Assembly: GCA_902633535.1 (NCBI GenBank)
Contig: CACPGM010000009.1
Coordinates: 1 to 16,479 of the forward strand
Direction: 5' to 3'
Origin: an uncultured Pelagibacteraceae bacterium
GTDB lineage: Bacteria > Pseudomonadota > Alphaproteobacteria > Pelagibacterales > Pelagibacteraceae
Length of the DNA stretch: 16,479 nt
Shown: piece by piece, positions 1-8,000 of the stretch
Layout of the letters: the number at the start of each line of letters is the position of its first letter
Numbering within the stretch: position 1 is the first letter of the stretch
Notes under the pieces: model-generated
What the model was told of the DNA's origin: nothing
Database searches by the model: none
What the model saw: only the letters and a program-made list of their open reading frames with translations
Program-made: the position numbers and the translations under genes

Positions 1-118
1 TTTGATCAAATGATAGTTCCTTATTACCATTTAAAGGAAGTGTTTTTTTTTTCTTAACTAAAATTTTTGATCTGTCCCCATAATAGAAATTACACACTCT
101 AGTGTAAAATCTATGCAT
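1..118 (-). CDS. folP: Probable dihydropteroate synthase FolP, N-terminal fragment (cut by window edge)
   Basis: An open frame starts with ATG at 118 on the minus strand, 6 nt after the ftsH stop, and stays open to the window edge (39 codons, beginning MHRFYTRVCNFYYG). It has no internal stop, and the Lys-rich stretch followed by LPLNGNKELSFDQ reads like a real protein. The FolP call rests mainly on context: in Alphaproteobacteria ftsH is commonly followed by folP and then glmM, and the N-terminal tail of alphaproteobacterial FolP is variable, so no catalytic motif falls inside this fragment. FolP condenses p-aminobenzoate with the hydroxymethyl-dihydropterin diphosphate in folate synthesis. 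There is no Shine-Dalgarno, so translation is probably coupled to ftsH. A run of ten T (ten A in the sense strand) lies at 43-52. The gene is real with good probability; the product name is an inference. Confidence 0.6.
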   Translation of the reverse strand, partial: MHRFYTRVCNFYYGDRSKILVKKKKTLPLNGNKELSFDQ

Positions 119-124
119 AAATTT

Positions 125-2014
125 TTAATGAACTATTTTAGGCTTAAGACCCATTGCACTTAAGGCTGAACTTTTATCATCATCAACTTTAAGATCTTGC
201 TTATCTATTGGATAAATATTTTTATTAATCAAATTCTCAATCTCTTCACCTGACAACGTTTCATATGTTAGAAGTGCTTTAGCTAACTTATGAAGATCAT
301 CAATTTTTTCAGTTAATACTTTCCTGGCTCTTTCATAGCCTTTCTCTACAATTTTTCTAATTTCTGAGTCAACCTTTCTAGCAGTTTCTTCAGACATATT
401 TTGTTGTTTTGCGACAGATCTTCCAAGAAAAACTTCCTCTTCATTTTCACCATAGGCAACTGGACCTAATTCTTTACTTAAACCAGCTTTCATTACCATC
501 GCTCTTGCTCTTTTTGTTGCTTGTTCAATATCACTAGCTGCTCCAGTGGTTACCTTATCTTCTCCAAAAATTATTTCTTCAGCTACTCTTCCGCCCATAG
601 CAATAGCTAGTTGAGCATGCAGCTGTTCTCTAGTTTGGGAAAGCTCATCCCTTTCTGGTAATTGCATTACCATTCCTAACGCTCTACCACGTGGAATAAT
701 AGTAGCTTTATGAATAGGATATGCGGCACTTTCATTGATTGTAACAATTGCGTGACCTGCTTCATGATAAGCTGTTAAAGTTTTTTCCTCCTCTGTCATT
801 ACCATAGATCTTCTTTCTGATCCCATCATTACTTTATCTTTAGCTTCTTCAAATTCGTTCAAAGTTACTATTCTTTTATTTTTCCTTGCTGCGAGTAAGG
901 CCGCTTCATTAACCAAGTTAGCTAAGTCAGCACCAGAAAAACCAGGCGTACCTCTCGCTACTGTTCTTAAATTAACATCTGGTGCCATTTTAATTTTTTT
1001 AACATGCACCTTCAGAATTTTTTCTCTACCAATAATATCTGGATTAGAAACGACTACCTGTCTGTCAAATCTTCCTGGTCTTAATAAAGCAGGATCTAAA
1101 ACGTCTGGTCTGTTTGTGGCTGCAATTATTATAACACCTTCGTTTGTATCAAAACCATCCATCTCTACTAACAACTGATTTAAAGTTTGTTCTCGCTCAT
1201 CATTACCCCCACCTAATCCTGCTCCTCTACTTCTTCCCACAGCATCAATTTCATCTATAAAAATTATACATGGTGAATTTTTTTTACCTTGTTCAAACAT
1301 ATCTCTTACTCTTGAAGCCCCAACTCCTACAAACATTTCAACAAAATCAGAACCTGAAATAGTAAAGAAAGGAACTGCTGCCTCTCCAGCTATTGCTCTT
1401 GCTAATAATGTTTTACCTGTTCCCGGTGGACCAACTAATAAAGCGCCTCTTGGAATTTTGCCTCCTAGTCTGCTAAATTTTTTTGGGTCTTTTAAAAATT
1501 CAACAATCTCTTCTACTTCTTCTTTGGCTTCCTCAACGCCAGCTACATCATTAAATGTAACTTTTCCTTTTAACTCATTCATCATTTTTGCTTTTGATTT
1601 TCCAAAGCCCATTGCACCACCTTTTCCACCTTGCATCTGTCGCATGAAAAAAATCCAAACTGCAATTAAAAGCAACATTGGAAACCATGATAACAAAACT
1701 CCAAACAGCGAAGGCATTTTTTCATCAATTGGTGCAGCAGATATGCTTACCCCTTTGTCTGAAAGGTTTTGTATTAGATTTGGATCATTTGGAGCATATG
1801 TAGAAAAACTATTTCCATTAGAGTAAACGCCCTTAATATTATTTCCTTGAATTTCTACTTTTAAAACTTCCCCCTTATCGACTGAACTTAAAAAATCAGA
1901 AAATATAATTTTATTACTACTTTTTATATTTGATTGAGGGTTTTTAAACATATTATATAGGCCAATTGTCAAAAAAACTATAATGGCCCACATAGCTAAA
2001 TTTTTTATATTCAT
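125..2014 (-). CDS. ftsH: ATP-dependent zinc metalloprotease FtsH
   Basis: Membrane-anchored AAA+ protease that forms hexamers and degrades unassembled or damaged membrane proteins and some cytosolic regulators. At 629 aa it is of normal family length. Two membrane segments (about residues 7-23 and 103-124) bracket a periplasmic domain. The AAA module carries Walker A GPPGTGKT (195-202), Walker [10 protein letters not shown] (250-258) and the second-region-of-homology arginines in LRPGRFD (311-317). The peptidase domain has the zinc motif HEAGH (417-421), with the likely third zinc ligand Asp495 in [10 protein letters not shown]. All catalytic residues are present. The start is the ATG at 2014; no Shine-Dalgarno is visible. 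It follows tilS by 47 nt and precedes the probable folP by 6 nt, the usual alphaproteobacterial order tilS-ftsH-folP. The 47-nt gap holds a possible promoter, so ftsH may be expressed partly on its own. Confidence 0.98.
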   Translation of the reverse strand: MNIKNLAMWAIIVFLTIGLYNMFKNPQSNIKSSNKIIFSDFLSSVDKGEVLKVEIQGNNIKGVYSNGNSFSTYAPNDPNLIQNLSDKGVSISAAPIDEKMPSLFGVLLSWFPMLLLIAVWIFFMRQMQGGKGGAMGFGKSKAKMMNELKGKVTFNDVAGVEEAKEEVEEIVEFLKDPKKFSRLGGKIPRGALLVGPPGTGKTLLARAIAGEAAVPFFTISGSDFVEMFVGVGASRVRDMFEQGKKNSPCIIFIDEIDAVGRSRGAGLGGGNDEREQTLNQLLVEMDGFDTNEGVIIIAATNRPDVLDPALLRPGRFDRQVVVSNPDIIGREKILKVHVKKIKMAPDVNLRTVARGTPGFSGADLANLVNEAALLAARKNKRIVTLNEFEEAKDKVMMGSERRSMVMTEEEKTLTAYHEAGHAIVTINESAAYPIHKATIIPRGRALGMVMQLPERDELSQTREQLHAQLAIAMGGRVAEEIIFGEDKVTTGAASDIEQATKRARAMVMKAGLSKELGPVAYGENEEEVFLGRSVAKQQNMSEETARKVDSEIRKIVEKGYERARKVLTEKIDDLHKLAKALLTYETLSGEEIENLINKNIYPIDKQDLKVDDDKSSALSAMGLKPKIVH

Positions 2015-2027
2015 AATGCTTAAGATA

Positions 2028-2056
2028 AGAATTATTCTTAATTAAACAAGTGTCAA
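2028..2056 (-). promoter_or_regulatory. Possible sigma70-type promoter for ftsH
   Basis: The 47-nt tilS-ftsH gap contains a perfect -35 hexamer TTGACA (minus strand, 2056 to 2051). A weak -10 (TAATTC or AATTCT) lies 16-17 nt downstream, inside a 15-nt palindrome, TAAGAATTATTCTTA (2026-2040). The -35 is convincing but the -10 is poor. In such AT-rich DNA, hexamer matches arise by chance, so this is only a candidate. The palindrome could be an operator or could be accidental. Confidence 0.3.
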
Positions 2057-2061
2057 AATTG

Positions 2062-3084
2062 TTATTCTTCAACAATAATTACTGTTTGCTTAACTTTTCT
2101 AATCAAACAACCACCTAATGTTTCTTTCTTTAGGCTATTTTGACTGATTTTATTTAAAATATAATCAATTTTTTTACCTCTTGAGGCATTATATCTATTG
2201 CCAATTAATCTAATAGAGTCTGATAGAGATCTAAATACAACCTCATAAGGCTGATTAAAAAAATTTTCATTCAATACTAGTTCTTTTTTCCTTTTATGAA
2301 AATAAGAATTCAGTTTTTTATTTTTTTCTACATAAAATGAAATTGTTTGATTCGACTTTTTTAAGTTTTTAAGAGTTAAAAGTAATTTTTTTTTATCAAG
2401 TCCAATAGTTTGAAATTCATCAATTAATTTTCGAATTTTTATTCTGGTATACTTGGTATCCTCATTTGAAGGATCTTTAATAAAAAAATTAAATACATTG
2501 TTAGACACTATTTTTAGATCTTTTTTGTTAAAATTGAGTAAAGGTCTAATTAGATTTATTTTTTCAATTGATGTCTTTTTTTCTAAAGAAACCAATCCTT
2601 TCAAACCACTTCCTCTTGTCATTCTAATAAAAAAATTTTCAAATAAATCATCTAAATGATGTCCAAGAACAAGATTGTTAATCTTAAATTGCTTACATTT
2701 TGCAAATAATAGATCATATCTTTTTTTTCTTGCAATAGATTGAATATTTTTTGATGGCTTTTTCCCATTCCAGGTTAAAATATTAGAATTAATACTTAAA
2801 TCTCTGAGAATTTTTTTTACTTTCTTGGCCTCTTTTGTCGACTCTTTTCTAAGTTTATGATCAACAACAAAGAATTTACAATTTAATCTATGCTTAATTG
2901 AGTAAATTTTTGTTAAAAATGCTAATGCCAAACTATCTGATCCGCCTGATACAGCAACTACAAAACTATCTTTAAGACCAAATTGTTTCTCAAACTTATT
3001 ATAAGTTCTTCTAATATATTTATTTGCTAATTTTTCTTTTAAAATTTTAGGAATTTTGATTGCATTCAAATTTTTGAGACTCAT
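2062..3084 (-). CDS. tilS: tRNA(Ile)-lysidine synthase TilS
   Basis: TilS attaches lysine to C34 of the CAU-anticodon tRNA-Ile using ATP, converting it to an AUA-reading isoleucine tRNA; it is an essential cytosolic enzyme. The N-type ATP pyrophosphatase P-loop SGGSDS lies at residues 46-51, followed by VVDHKLR (about 73-79), the LGHHLDDLFENF motif (140-151) and the SNED..YTRIKIR segment (about 206-218). All are TilS hallmarks. At 340 aa it is short, with little of the C-terminal tRNA-binding extension of E. coli TilS (432 aa). The reading frame is open to an ATG at 3141, but that start would overlap cpoB by 95 nt. I chose the ATG at 3084 (MSLKNLNAIKIPK), which reduces the overlap to 38 nt; a TTG at 3069 is also possible. 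No Shine-Dalgarno supports any of these. The function is near certain, the start is not. Confidence 0.93.
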   Translation of the reverse strand: MSLKNLNAIKIPKILKEKLANKYIRRTYNKFEKQFGLKDSFVVAVSGGSDSLALAFLTKIYSIKHRLNCKFFVVDHKLRKESTKEAKKVKKILRDLSINSNILTWNGKKPSKNIQSIARKKRYDLLFAKCKQFKINNLVLGHHLDDLFENFFIRMTRGSGLKGLVSLEKKTSIEKINLIRPLLNFNKKDLKIVSNNVFNFFIKDPSNEDTKYTRIKIRKLIDEFQTIGLDKKKLLLTLKNLKKSNQTISFYVEKNKKLNSYFHKRKKELVLNENFFNQPYEVVFRSLSDSIRLIGNRYNASRGKKIDYILNKISQNSLKKETLGGCLIRKVKQTVIIVEE

Positions 3085-4030
3085 ATTTAGCTTTTTGAAT
3101 AACAGATTGATTAGCTTTTGGATATTGTTTTTCAACTCCATTTATCATTTTACACCCTTGGTCTTTCTCTCCAATTTGCACCATTGATACACCCAGTTTT
3201 AAAAGGTTGATTGGAGCTTTATCTCCTTTAGGGTATTTTTGATATCCTTCCAAATATGCTGATGCTGCGTCAGTATAAAGTTGTCTAATCCTAAATGTTT
3301 CTGCATACCAATATTGAGCATTTCCAGCAAGTTCATGAGTTGGGTTTAATAAAACAAATTCTCTAAATGCTCTCTCAGCTGTAGGATAATCTCCTACTTT
3401 TAAAAAACTAGTTGCAAACTCATATTGTTTTGCTGGATTTTCTTCGGGTAAAATTTTTTCTTCAGATTGAAAAGTTTCGGTAACTATTGAGGCAGTAGTT
3501 TCAACTGATTGAATTTTTTGCTCTAAATCTTTTGTTTCTGTATCCTTATATGATACTGAACCTAAATCTTGAGGCTCTGATGAGCCAGGAAGAACATCCG
3601 CATTATTATTTGTTGTCTTTTTAGAAAGTTTATTAACACCATCTGTAGACGTTATCACATTTTCTATATCTTGGAATCTTATTTGATTATCTGCTTGAAC
3701 TTTTGATAATCTATTAGACAATTTATCTAATTTAAAATTTATTTCTTCAAATCTGTTTGTAAGTTGTTGAAATTGATTTTCAATCTCAGACAATTTTAAT
3801 AAATGTCTAGTTAAAACATCTTCAGAGTTATTATTAAAATTATTAGAATTTTTTGTATCATTATTTAATTCGTTTGATTGAGAGTAAACTGCTTTTTCAA
3901 GTGTTTTGATATCTTTTTGAATTAATTCGATTAGTTCATTAAAATTATGATTATCCGCAAAACTAATTTGATTAATTAATAAATTAATTAAAAAAATTAA
4001 TTTTATAATAAATAGCTTTTTAAAACTCAT
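3047..4030 (-). CDS. cpoB: Tol-Pal system protein CpoB/YbgF (coiled coil plus TPR)
   Basis: Periplasmic regulator that links the Tol-Pal machine to peptidoglycan synthesis at the division site. The 327-aa protein has a signal peptide (residues 1-25, cleavage probably after SFA before DNHNF). A heptad-like coiled coil follows at about 75-125, which would be the trimerisation region. Next is a low-complexity Ser/Thr/Asn linker (about 130-195). A C-terminal TPR block runs from about 200 to 320, with repeats resembling the YbgF family (YEFATSFLKVGDYPTAERAF, then NAQYWYAETFRIRQLYTDAA). It sits directly after pal, as in most proteobacteria, but an intrinsic terminator lies in the 86-nt gap, so it may need its own promoter or read-through. 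Its 3' end overlaps the tilS reading frame. The linker and coiled coil are unusually Asn-rich, in keeping with the AT-rich genome. Confidence 0.92.
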   Translation of the reverse strand: MSFKKLFIIKLIFLINLLINQISFADNHNFNELIELIQKDIKTLEKAVYSQSNELNNDTKNSNNFNNNSEDVLTRHLLKLSEIENQFQQLTNRFEEINFKLDKLSNRLSKVQADNQIRFQDIENVITSTDGVNKLSKKTTNNNADVLPGSSEPQDLGSVSYKDTETKDLEQKIQSVETTASIVTETFQSEEKILPEENPAKQYEFATSFLKVGDYPTAERAFREFVLLNPTHELAGNAQYWYAETFRIRQLYTDAASAYLEGYQKYPKGDKAPINLLKLGVSMVQIGEKDQGCKMINGVEKQYPKANQSVIQKAKYESQKFECNQNS

Positions 4031-4061
4031 TATATTTTAGTTATGTTTATAATAATGGCAA
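4031..4061 (-). promoter_or_regulatory. Possible promoter for cpoB just after the pal terminator
   Basis: Immediately after the terminator T-tract, the minus strand reads TTGCCA (4061 to 4056), a 16-nt spacer and TAAAAT (4039 to 4034), a plausible sigma70 pair. The -10 ends 3 nt before the cpoB ATG, which would make the transcript essentially leaderless. An alternative -10, TATTAT (4054 to 4049), has only a weak -35. The case for some promoter here is mainly that cpoB follows a strong terminator. The exact element is uncertain. Confidence 0.27.
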
Positions 4062-4098
4062 AAAAAAGACCCCCTAAACATATGTTTAAGAGGTCTTT
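4061..4098 (-). terminator. Intrinsic terminator downstream of pal
   Basis: An inverted repeat has arms at 4065-4080 and 4083-4098. In the minus-strand RNA, all 16 positions of the arms can pair, two of them as U-G wobbles; after opening the tip, the loop is AUAU. The 3' arm runs straight into seven U (A-tract 4061-4067 on the plus strand). On the plus strand the two wobble positions become C-A mismatches and there is no comparable T-tract. The structure therefore has clear polarity and ends the transcript coming from pal. It starts about 18 nt after the pal stop. Confidence 0.87.
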
Positions 4099-4116
4099 AA
4101 AAATTAAAATATTTGA

Positions 4117-4596
4117 TTAATTCGCTTTAACTGTAACTGATCTTCTGTTTTTTGACCAAGCTAAAGGATTAGATCCAGAATCTACTGGTCTTTCTTTACC
4201 ATAACTTAAAACAGAAATTCTATCTGAAGAAATTCCATAAGTCATCAAATAGTCTTTAGCTGCATTTGCTCTTCTTTCACCTAAAGCTAAGTTGTATTCT
4301 CTAGTACCTCTTTCGTCAGCATGACCTTCTAGTACTATAGTTACGTTAGAATTTTTTCTTAACCAAGCTGCTTGTTTTCTTAATGTCTCTCTTGACGCAG
4401 TTGTTAAAACTGACTCATTTGTTGCAAAGAAAACTCTATCTTTTACACCTGTAGCTAAATACTCTACAGTGTCTGAACCTGTGTATACGTCACCTTGTAA
4501 TTGTCCTGTTGAAACTTTTTTTGTTGCACATGCGCTTAATACAAAACATGCCAATACAACATATGAAAAATTTCTTAAAATTTTATTTAATTTCAT
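4117..4596 (-). CDS. pal: Peptidoglycan-associated lipoprotein Pal
   Basis: Outer-membrane lipoprotein that binds peptidoglycan and TolB, anchoring the outer membrane during constriction. The 159-aa protein has a lipoprotein signal with lipobox LSAC (Cys23 is the acylated residue; the following Ala is compatible with outer-membrane sorting). An OmpA-like domain spans about residues 53-157, with VLEGHADERGT (88-98), YNLALGERRA (101-110) and NRRSV (150-154). Asp94 and Arg108 are the expected diaminopimelate-contacting residues. A strong Shine-Dalgarno, AAGGAG (4607 to 4602), sits 5 nt before the ATG and fixes the start; it is among the few clear ones in this window and fits an abundant structural protein. 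It lies 86 nt after tolB, a long gap here, which may hold its own promoter. Transcription ends at the hairpin just downstream. Confidence 0.97.
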   Translation of the reverse strand: MKLNKILRNFSYVVLACFVLSACATKKVSTGQLQGDVYTGSDTVEYLATGVKDRVFFATNESVLTTASRETLRKQAAWLRKNSNVTIVLEGHADERGTREYNLALGERRANAAKDYLMTYGISSDRISVLSYGKERPVDSGSNPLAWSKNRRSVTVKAN

Positions 4597-4628
4597 TGTT
4601 ACTCCTTAATCAATATTTCTAATACTTC

Positions 4629-4658
4629 AATTTATTCACACCTAACTAGATGTTTCAA
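4629..4658 (-). promoter_or_regulatory. Possible promoter for pal
   Basis: In the 86-nt tolB-pal gap, the minus strand carries TTGAAA (4658 to 4653) and TAAATT (4634 to 4629), separated by 18 nt. This would give a short leader containing the strong AAGGAG ribosome-binding site. An extra pal promoter is plausible because Pal is needed in large excess over the motor proteins. The sequence match is moderate and the background is AT-rich, so confidence is low. Confidence 0.3.
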
Positions 4659-4682
4659 GTTAAAAAATCAAGTCTTTTAGCA

Positions 4683-6038
4683 TTAATTACTTAATAATGA
4701 TGACCATGATGGGTCGGAACCGTCTGTAGGGGTTTTTACCATCCTTTCATTATATCCTGTAAGGTCAATGGACCATAACTTAGCAGAAAAACCTTCCCCT
4801 TTTTGATCTGTTTTTGTTTCCCTGTAAAATATTAAAACTCTTCCATTAGGTGACCAGGAAGGAGCTTCTTGATAAAAATTTTCTGTTAATAATCTTTCAC
4901 CAGTTCCATCAGTTCTCATCACTCCAATATAAAACTTACCTTTGTGTAATTTTGTAAAAGCTATTAAGTCTCCTCTTGGTGACCAGACTGGAGTACCATA
5001 AATTCCTTTTCCAAAAGAAATTCTTTTCACATTGCTACCATCACTTTTCATTATATAAATTTGCTGGTATCCACTTCTGTCAGAATTAAAACAAATATAC
5101 TTTCCGTCAGGGGAATAGGATGGTGATGTATCTATAGATGGATGATTAGTAATTTTTTCTACAATTCTATTTTCTAAATCCATTGTGTAAATATCTGACT
5201 TTCCGTCTTTAGCAAAACTCATAATTATTTTTTTTCCATTTGGAGAAAATCTTGGAGCAAATGTCATCCCAGGAAAATCACCAACTACTTCTTGCATGCC
5301 GGTTTCTATATCTAGTAAATATACTCTTGGCAAATTTCTAAAATAAGAAAGATATGTAACCATCTGGCTAGTAGGATTAAATCTTGGAGTTAAAACTAAC
5401 TCGTTTCCTAAAGTTAAAAATTTATTATTCGCTCCGTCTTGATCCATAATAGCTAATTTTTTTATCCTTTTAGTTTTTGGACCCTCCTCAGCTACATAAA
5501 TAATTCTTGTATCGAAGTATCCTTTTTCACCAGTCAATCTCTCATAAACTTTATCTGAAATTATATGTCCTACTCTTCTCCAATTTGTCGGCACAGTTGT
5601 AAAAGCAAGTGCCATCATTTCTTTTCCTGCCAATACATCCCACAACCTAAATTCAACTCTTAATTTATCATCAACACTAACTACCTTACCTGTTATCAAT
5701 GCTTGTGCTTTAATTAAATTCCAGTCTTCAAATCTTGGTTTTAAATTTGCAATATCTGGGGCCTGTAGAAAAGCATCTTTACTTAAAGGATTAAATAATC
5801 CTGAAGTTCTTAAGTTATTTTCTACAATGGAAGAAATTTCTTCACCAATGTTTTTCTTTTTTATTAAACTCTCGAAGTTTTTTTTTGACTTTTCATCTAT
5901 CGATAAAGGAGAAACAGCAACTGGCAGCGGATTTAAATTACCTCTTGTAATGTCAACTTCAATTAATCCATATGATTTTATTGGAAAGCATAGGATTAGT
6001 ACTAAAAATACAAAAAAATTTTTCATAATATTGTTCAT
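4683..6038 (-). CDS. tolB: Tol-Pal system beta-propeller protein TolB
   Basis: Periplasmic adaptor that shuttles between Pal and TolA. The 451-aa protein begins with a signal peptide (about residues 1-24, cleavage probably after SYG before LIEVDITRG). The N-terminal alpha/beta domain spans about 25-165. A C-terminal beta-propeller (about 175-450) is built of WD40-like PD40 blades that repeat a P-x-F/Y/W-S-P-x-G pattern: PRFSPNGKK (262-270), PSYSPDGKY (306-314), PVWSPRGDL (350-358) and PSWSPNGRV (393-401), with degenerate copies at 218-226 and 443-450. The ATG at 6038 is preceded by AGAAGG (6049 to 6044) with 5-nt spacing, which favours it over the Met four codons inside. Only 1 nt separates it from the tolA stop, so the two are probably coupled. 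Its length is typical. Confidence 0.97.
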   Translation of the reverse strand: MNNIMKNFFVFLVLILCFPIKSYGLIEVDITRGNLNPLPVAVSPLSIDEKSKKNFESLIKKKNIGEEISSIVENNLRTSGLFNPLSKDAFLQAPDIANLKPRFEDWNLIKAQALITGKVVSVDDKLRVEFRLWDVLAGKEMMALAFTTVPTNWRRVGHIISDKVYERLTGEKGYFDTRIIYVAEEGPKTKRIKKLAIMDQDGANNKFLTLGNELVLTPRFNPTSQMVTYLSYFRNLPRVYLLDIETGMQEVVGDFPGMTFAPRFSPNGKKIIMSFAKDGKSDIYTMDLENRIVEKITNHPSIDTSPSYSPDGKYICFNSDRSGYQQIYIMKSDGSNVKRISFGKGIYGTPVWSPRGDLIAFTKLHKGKFYIGVMRTDGTGERLLTENFYQEAPSWSPNGRVLIFYRETKTDQKGEGFSAKLWSIDLTGYNERMVKTPTDGSDPSWSSLLSN

Positions 6039-6039
6039 T

Positions 6040-6849
6040 TTAACCTTCTAACATTTCTCTTGCATCAAAATTTAATTGTAACTCTTTCCATCTTTCATAT
6101 CCAGTAGTTGGTACTCTTAAAGGTTGGCATAATTTGACTGCCCTTAGAGCGCTTTCTGCTAAAACTTTATAAAATCCTTGTCCTGGTTTATTCATTCTTG
6201 CGTGATCTAAAATCTCTGATTTTATGACAGAGCCGTCTGGTTTTAATTCAAGTTTTATTCTGACTAATAAATTTTCGTTATAAGGTAAACCCAGTGGTAT
6301 GCTCCAACAACCAAAGATTTGGGCTTTAAGAGCATCTTCTTCACTTAAAGATAAGCCCGTATTCTCAAAATTTTTAACTTGATCTTGCGTAACTTTGTCG
6401 GTTTTATTCATTTTGGTTGCTGTTTCCTCTTTAGATTTATCAATTAATGCGGCAATATTATTTGGATCAAATAGTTCTTCTTTTTCAAATTCTGAAACTT
6501 GTTTAACTTCATTGTCAATTTTTTCTGGGTTTTGTGTATCGTCTTTTACTTTTTCAACTTTTTTTATATTATCCTCTGGCATCGGAATTGAGTCTGGTTT
6601 TTTCTTTTTGACTTTTTTTGGCGGTGCTTGTTCAGAGACTATCTTTTTTTCTTTTTCTTTAATTTCTTCAATAATTTTTTTTGCTTTAGGTGCAAATGGA
6701 ATATTAGTTTTTTCAGTAATTTGAATTAATTCCACCGATACAATAGGAGGTAGATCAATCGGTTTTTTTGCTAAGAATGGAAGACTCATTGCTGTTAAAA
6801 TTATTACAAATATATGTAAAACAGAAGATACAATAATACTTCTATTCAC
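6040..6849 (-). CDS. tolA: Tol-Pal system protein TolA
   Basis: Inner-membrane protein that spans the periplasm and pulls on Pal/TolB when driven by TolQ-TolR. The 269-aa protein has an N-terminal membrane anchor (about residues 4-25). A Lys/Glu/Pro-rich charged region follows (about 55-165), the TolA-II equivalent, though shorter than in E. coli. The folded C-terminal domain (about 170-268) contains [11 protein letters not shown] and [10 protein letters not shown]; Cys181 and Cys241 are placed like the disulfide pair of TolA domain III. Translation starts at GTG (6849), because the codon upstream is a stop (TAA); AAAGG lies 9 nt before it. The gene begins 6 nt after the tolR stop and ends 1 nt before tolB. 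The position in the cluster removes doubt raised by the low sequence conservation of this family. Confidence 0.94.
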   Translation of the reverse strand: MNRSIIVSSVLHIFVIILTAMSLPFLAKKPIDLPPIVSVELIQITEKTNIPFAPKAKKIIEEIKEKEKKIVSEQAPPKKVKKKKPDSIPMPEDNIKKVEKVKDDTQNPEKIDNEVKQVSEFEKEELFDPNNIAALIDKSKEETATKMNKTDKVTQDQVKNFENTGLSLSEEDALKAQIFGCWSIPLGLPYNENLLVRIKLELKPDGSVIKSEILDHARMNKPGQGFYKVLAESALRAVKLCQPLRVPTTGYERWKELQLNFDAREMLEG

Positions 6850-6855
6850 TTATTA

Positions 6856-7272
6856 TTACCTTTCTTTATATGGCTCTGAAATTAATGCTACTTTTGTAAA
6901 TCCTGAACCTGAAAGAAGTCCCATGATTTCTAAAACTCTTCCGTAATTAATTGTTTTATCCCCTCTTACATAAATTCTTGTATCAGTTCTATTTTTTGAA
7001 ACTGCCAGAACCTTTGCAATAATTTTTTCATATTCAACTTTAGATTCTTGAATAAAAATTTCTCCTTTTGAGTTTATTGACAAAGTTAAAGGCTCTTGTT
7101 CTTCAGGAAGTGAGTCAGCTGAACTTTCTGGAAGGTCAACCTGTACGCCAACAGTCAATAATGGTGCAGTAACCATAAATATAATTAAAAGTACTAACAT
7201 CACATCAACAAAAGGTGTAACATTTATTTCACTCATTGGTTCTTTTGTTGAACGATTTAATTTAAAAGCCAT
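6856..7272 (-). CDS. tolR: Tol-Pal system protein TolR (ExbD family)
   Basis: Proton-channel partner of TolQ in the inner membrane. At 138 aa it has typical length: a short cytoplasmic N-terminus, one transmembrane helix (about residues 19-40) and a periplasmic domain to the end. The motif SEINVTPFVDVMLVLLIIFMV carries Asp23, the membrane-embedded proton-carrying aspartate that ExbD and TolR proteins share, at the same residue number as in E. coli TolR. The periplasmic part shows the family pattern of GEIFI and RGDKTINYGRVLEIMG. It starts 1 nt after the tolQ stop without a visible Shine-Dalgarno, so translation is probably coupled to tolQ, which would help fix the TolQ:TolR ratio. Confidence 0.96.
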   Translation of the reverse strand: MAFKLNRSTKEPMSEINVTPFVDVMLVLLIIFMVTAPLLTVGVQVDLPESSADSLPEEQEPLTLSINSKGEIFIQESKVEYEKIIAKVLAVSKNRTDTRIYVRGDKTINYGRVLEIMGLLSGSGFTKVALISEPYKER

Positions 7273-7273
7273 T

Positions 7274-7948
7274 TTAAATTATAGTTAAAAATCTTTTTGA
7301 AAAATTTTCTAATTTTTTAGAATATAAAATTGAGTCATTATTAAATTTATTATAAGCAATAACTGCAGGGATTGCTGCTAGCAATCCTAATGCAGTTGCA
7401 AATAATGCCTCTGCTATTCCTGGGGCTACGATTGCTAAACTGGTATTTCTTGAAATTGCAATAGATTGAAATGAATTCATAATTCCCCAAACTGTTCCAA
7501 ACAAACCAATAAATGGTGCCGTTGAACCAACTGTTGCTAAGAAAGTATAACCTTTACTAATTTTGGAAATCTGCTTTTCAATTCCAGTTTCAAGCATTGT
7601 CGTCATTCTATCATGTAAATCTGTTTTTGATCTTTTCTTCAATAAGTTTTGCATTGCATCTTTAAAGATCAATGCCATAGGATCTTCAATATTTGTTGGT
7701 AAGTTATTGTAAAATGACTCTGCAGATTTTGAATTCCAAAATTTTGTTTCGAATTCCTCAGTAGATTGATTAATTTTTTTAAATAATCTAAATTTTTCTA
7801 TAATTACTGCCCAAGAATAAATTGAGCATGCTATCAATATAATAATTACAGATTTAACTATAATATCTGCTCGAATAAATAAATTAATTAAGGAAAAATC
7901 TGCGCTAGATGCTAAGCCAACTGCTTGAGATGATATATCCGCTTCCAT
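7274..7948 (-). CDS. tolQ: Tol-Pal system protein TolQ (MotA/TolQ/ExbB family)
   Basis: Polytopic inner-membrane protein forming the pentameric core of the Tol motor around the TolR helices. At 224 aa it is of normal length. Transmembrane segments fall at about residues 25-50, 134-158 and 170-200, with the large cytoplasmic loop between the first two. The family signature is clear: FLATVGSTAPFIGLFGTVWG (136-155), then APGIAEALFATALGLLAAIP (175-194). Thr143 and Thr185 correspond to the conserved pore threonines. The 52-nt gap to the upstream RuvC-like gene has no strong promoter (the best is TTGATG at 7981-7976 with a weak -10) and no Shine-Dalgarno before the ATG. In many Alphaproteobacteria ybgC and ruvB precede tolQ; neither is here. 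Confidence 0.96.
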   Translation of the reverse strand: MEADISSQAVGLASSADFSLINLFIRADIIVKSVIIILIACSIYSWAVIIEKFRLFKKINQSTEEFETKFWNSKSAESFYNNLPTNIEDPMALIFKDAMQNLLKKRSKTDLHDRMTTMLETGIEKQISKISKGYTFLATVGSTAPFIGLFGTVWGIMNSFQSIAISRNTSLAIVAPGIAEALFATALGLLAAIPAVIAYNKFNNDSILYSKKLENFSKRFLTII

Positions 7949-8000
7949 AAATTAACTATTCACACTCAATTGTGTCATCAATTTGTCTTATAATAACTAT

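Noticed and set aside
1458..1826. 122-codon plus-strand open frame opposite ftsH
   Set aside because: It is antisense to well-conserved ftsH sequence, has no ribosome-binding site, and its Ser/Phe-rich composition is that of a mirror of Lys/Glu-rich coding sequence.
3960..4012. Repeated ATTAATTAA-like tract that looks like a repeat or palindromic operator
   Set aside because: It encodes the Leu/Ile/Asn-rich signal peptide of cpoB; the self-complementarity follows from AT-only codons and shows no regular unit.
6395..6724. 109-codon plus-strand frame rich in Ser and Phe opposite tolA
   Set aside because: It is the reverse complement of the charged Lys/Glu region of tolA, an expected artefact of low-complexity coding sequence.
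7961..7975. Small inverted repeat (ACAC...GTGT) upstream of tolQ, considered as an operator
   Set aside because: The arms are only four bases, there is no associated strong promoter, and such matches are common by chance.
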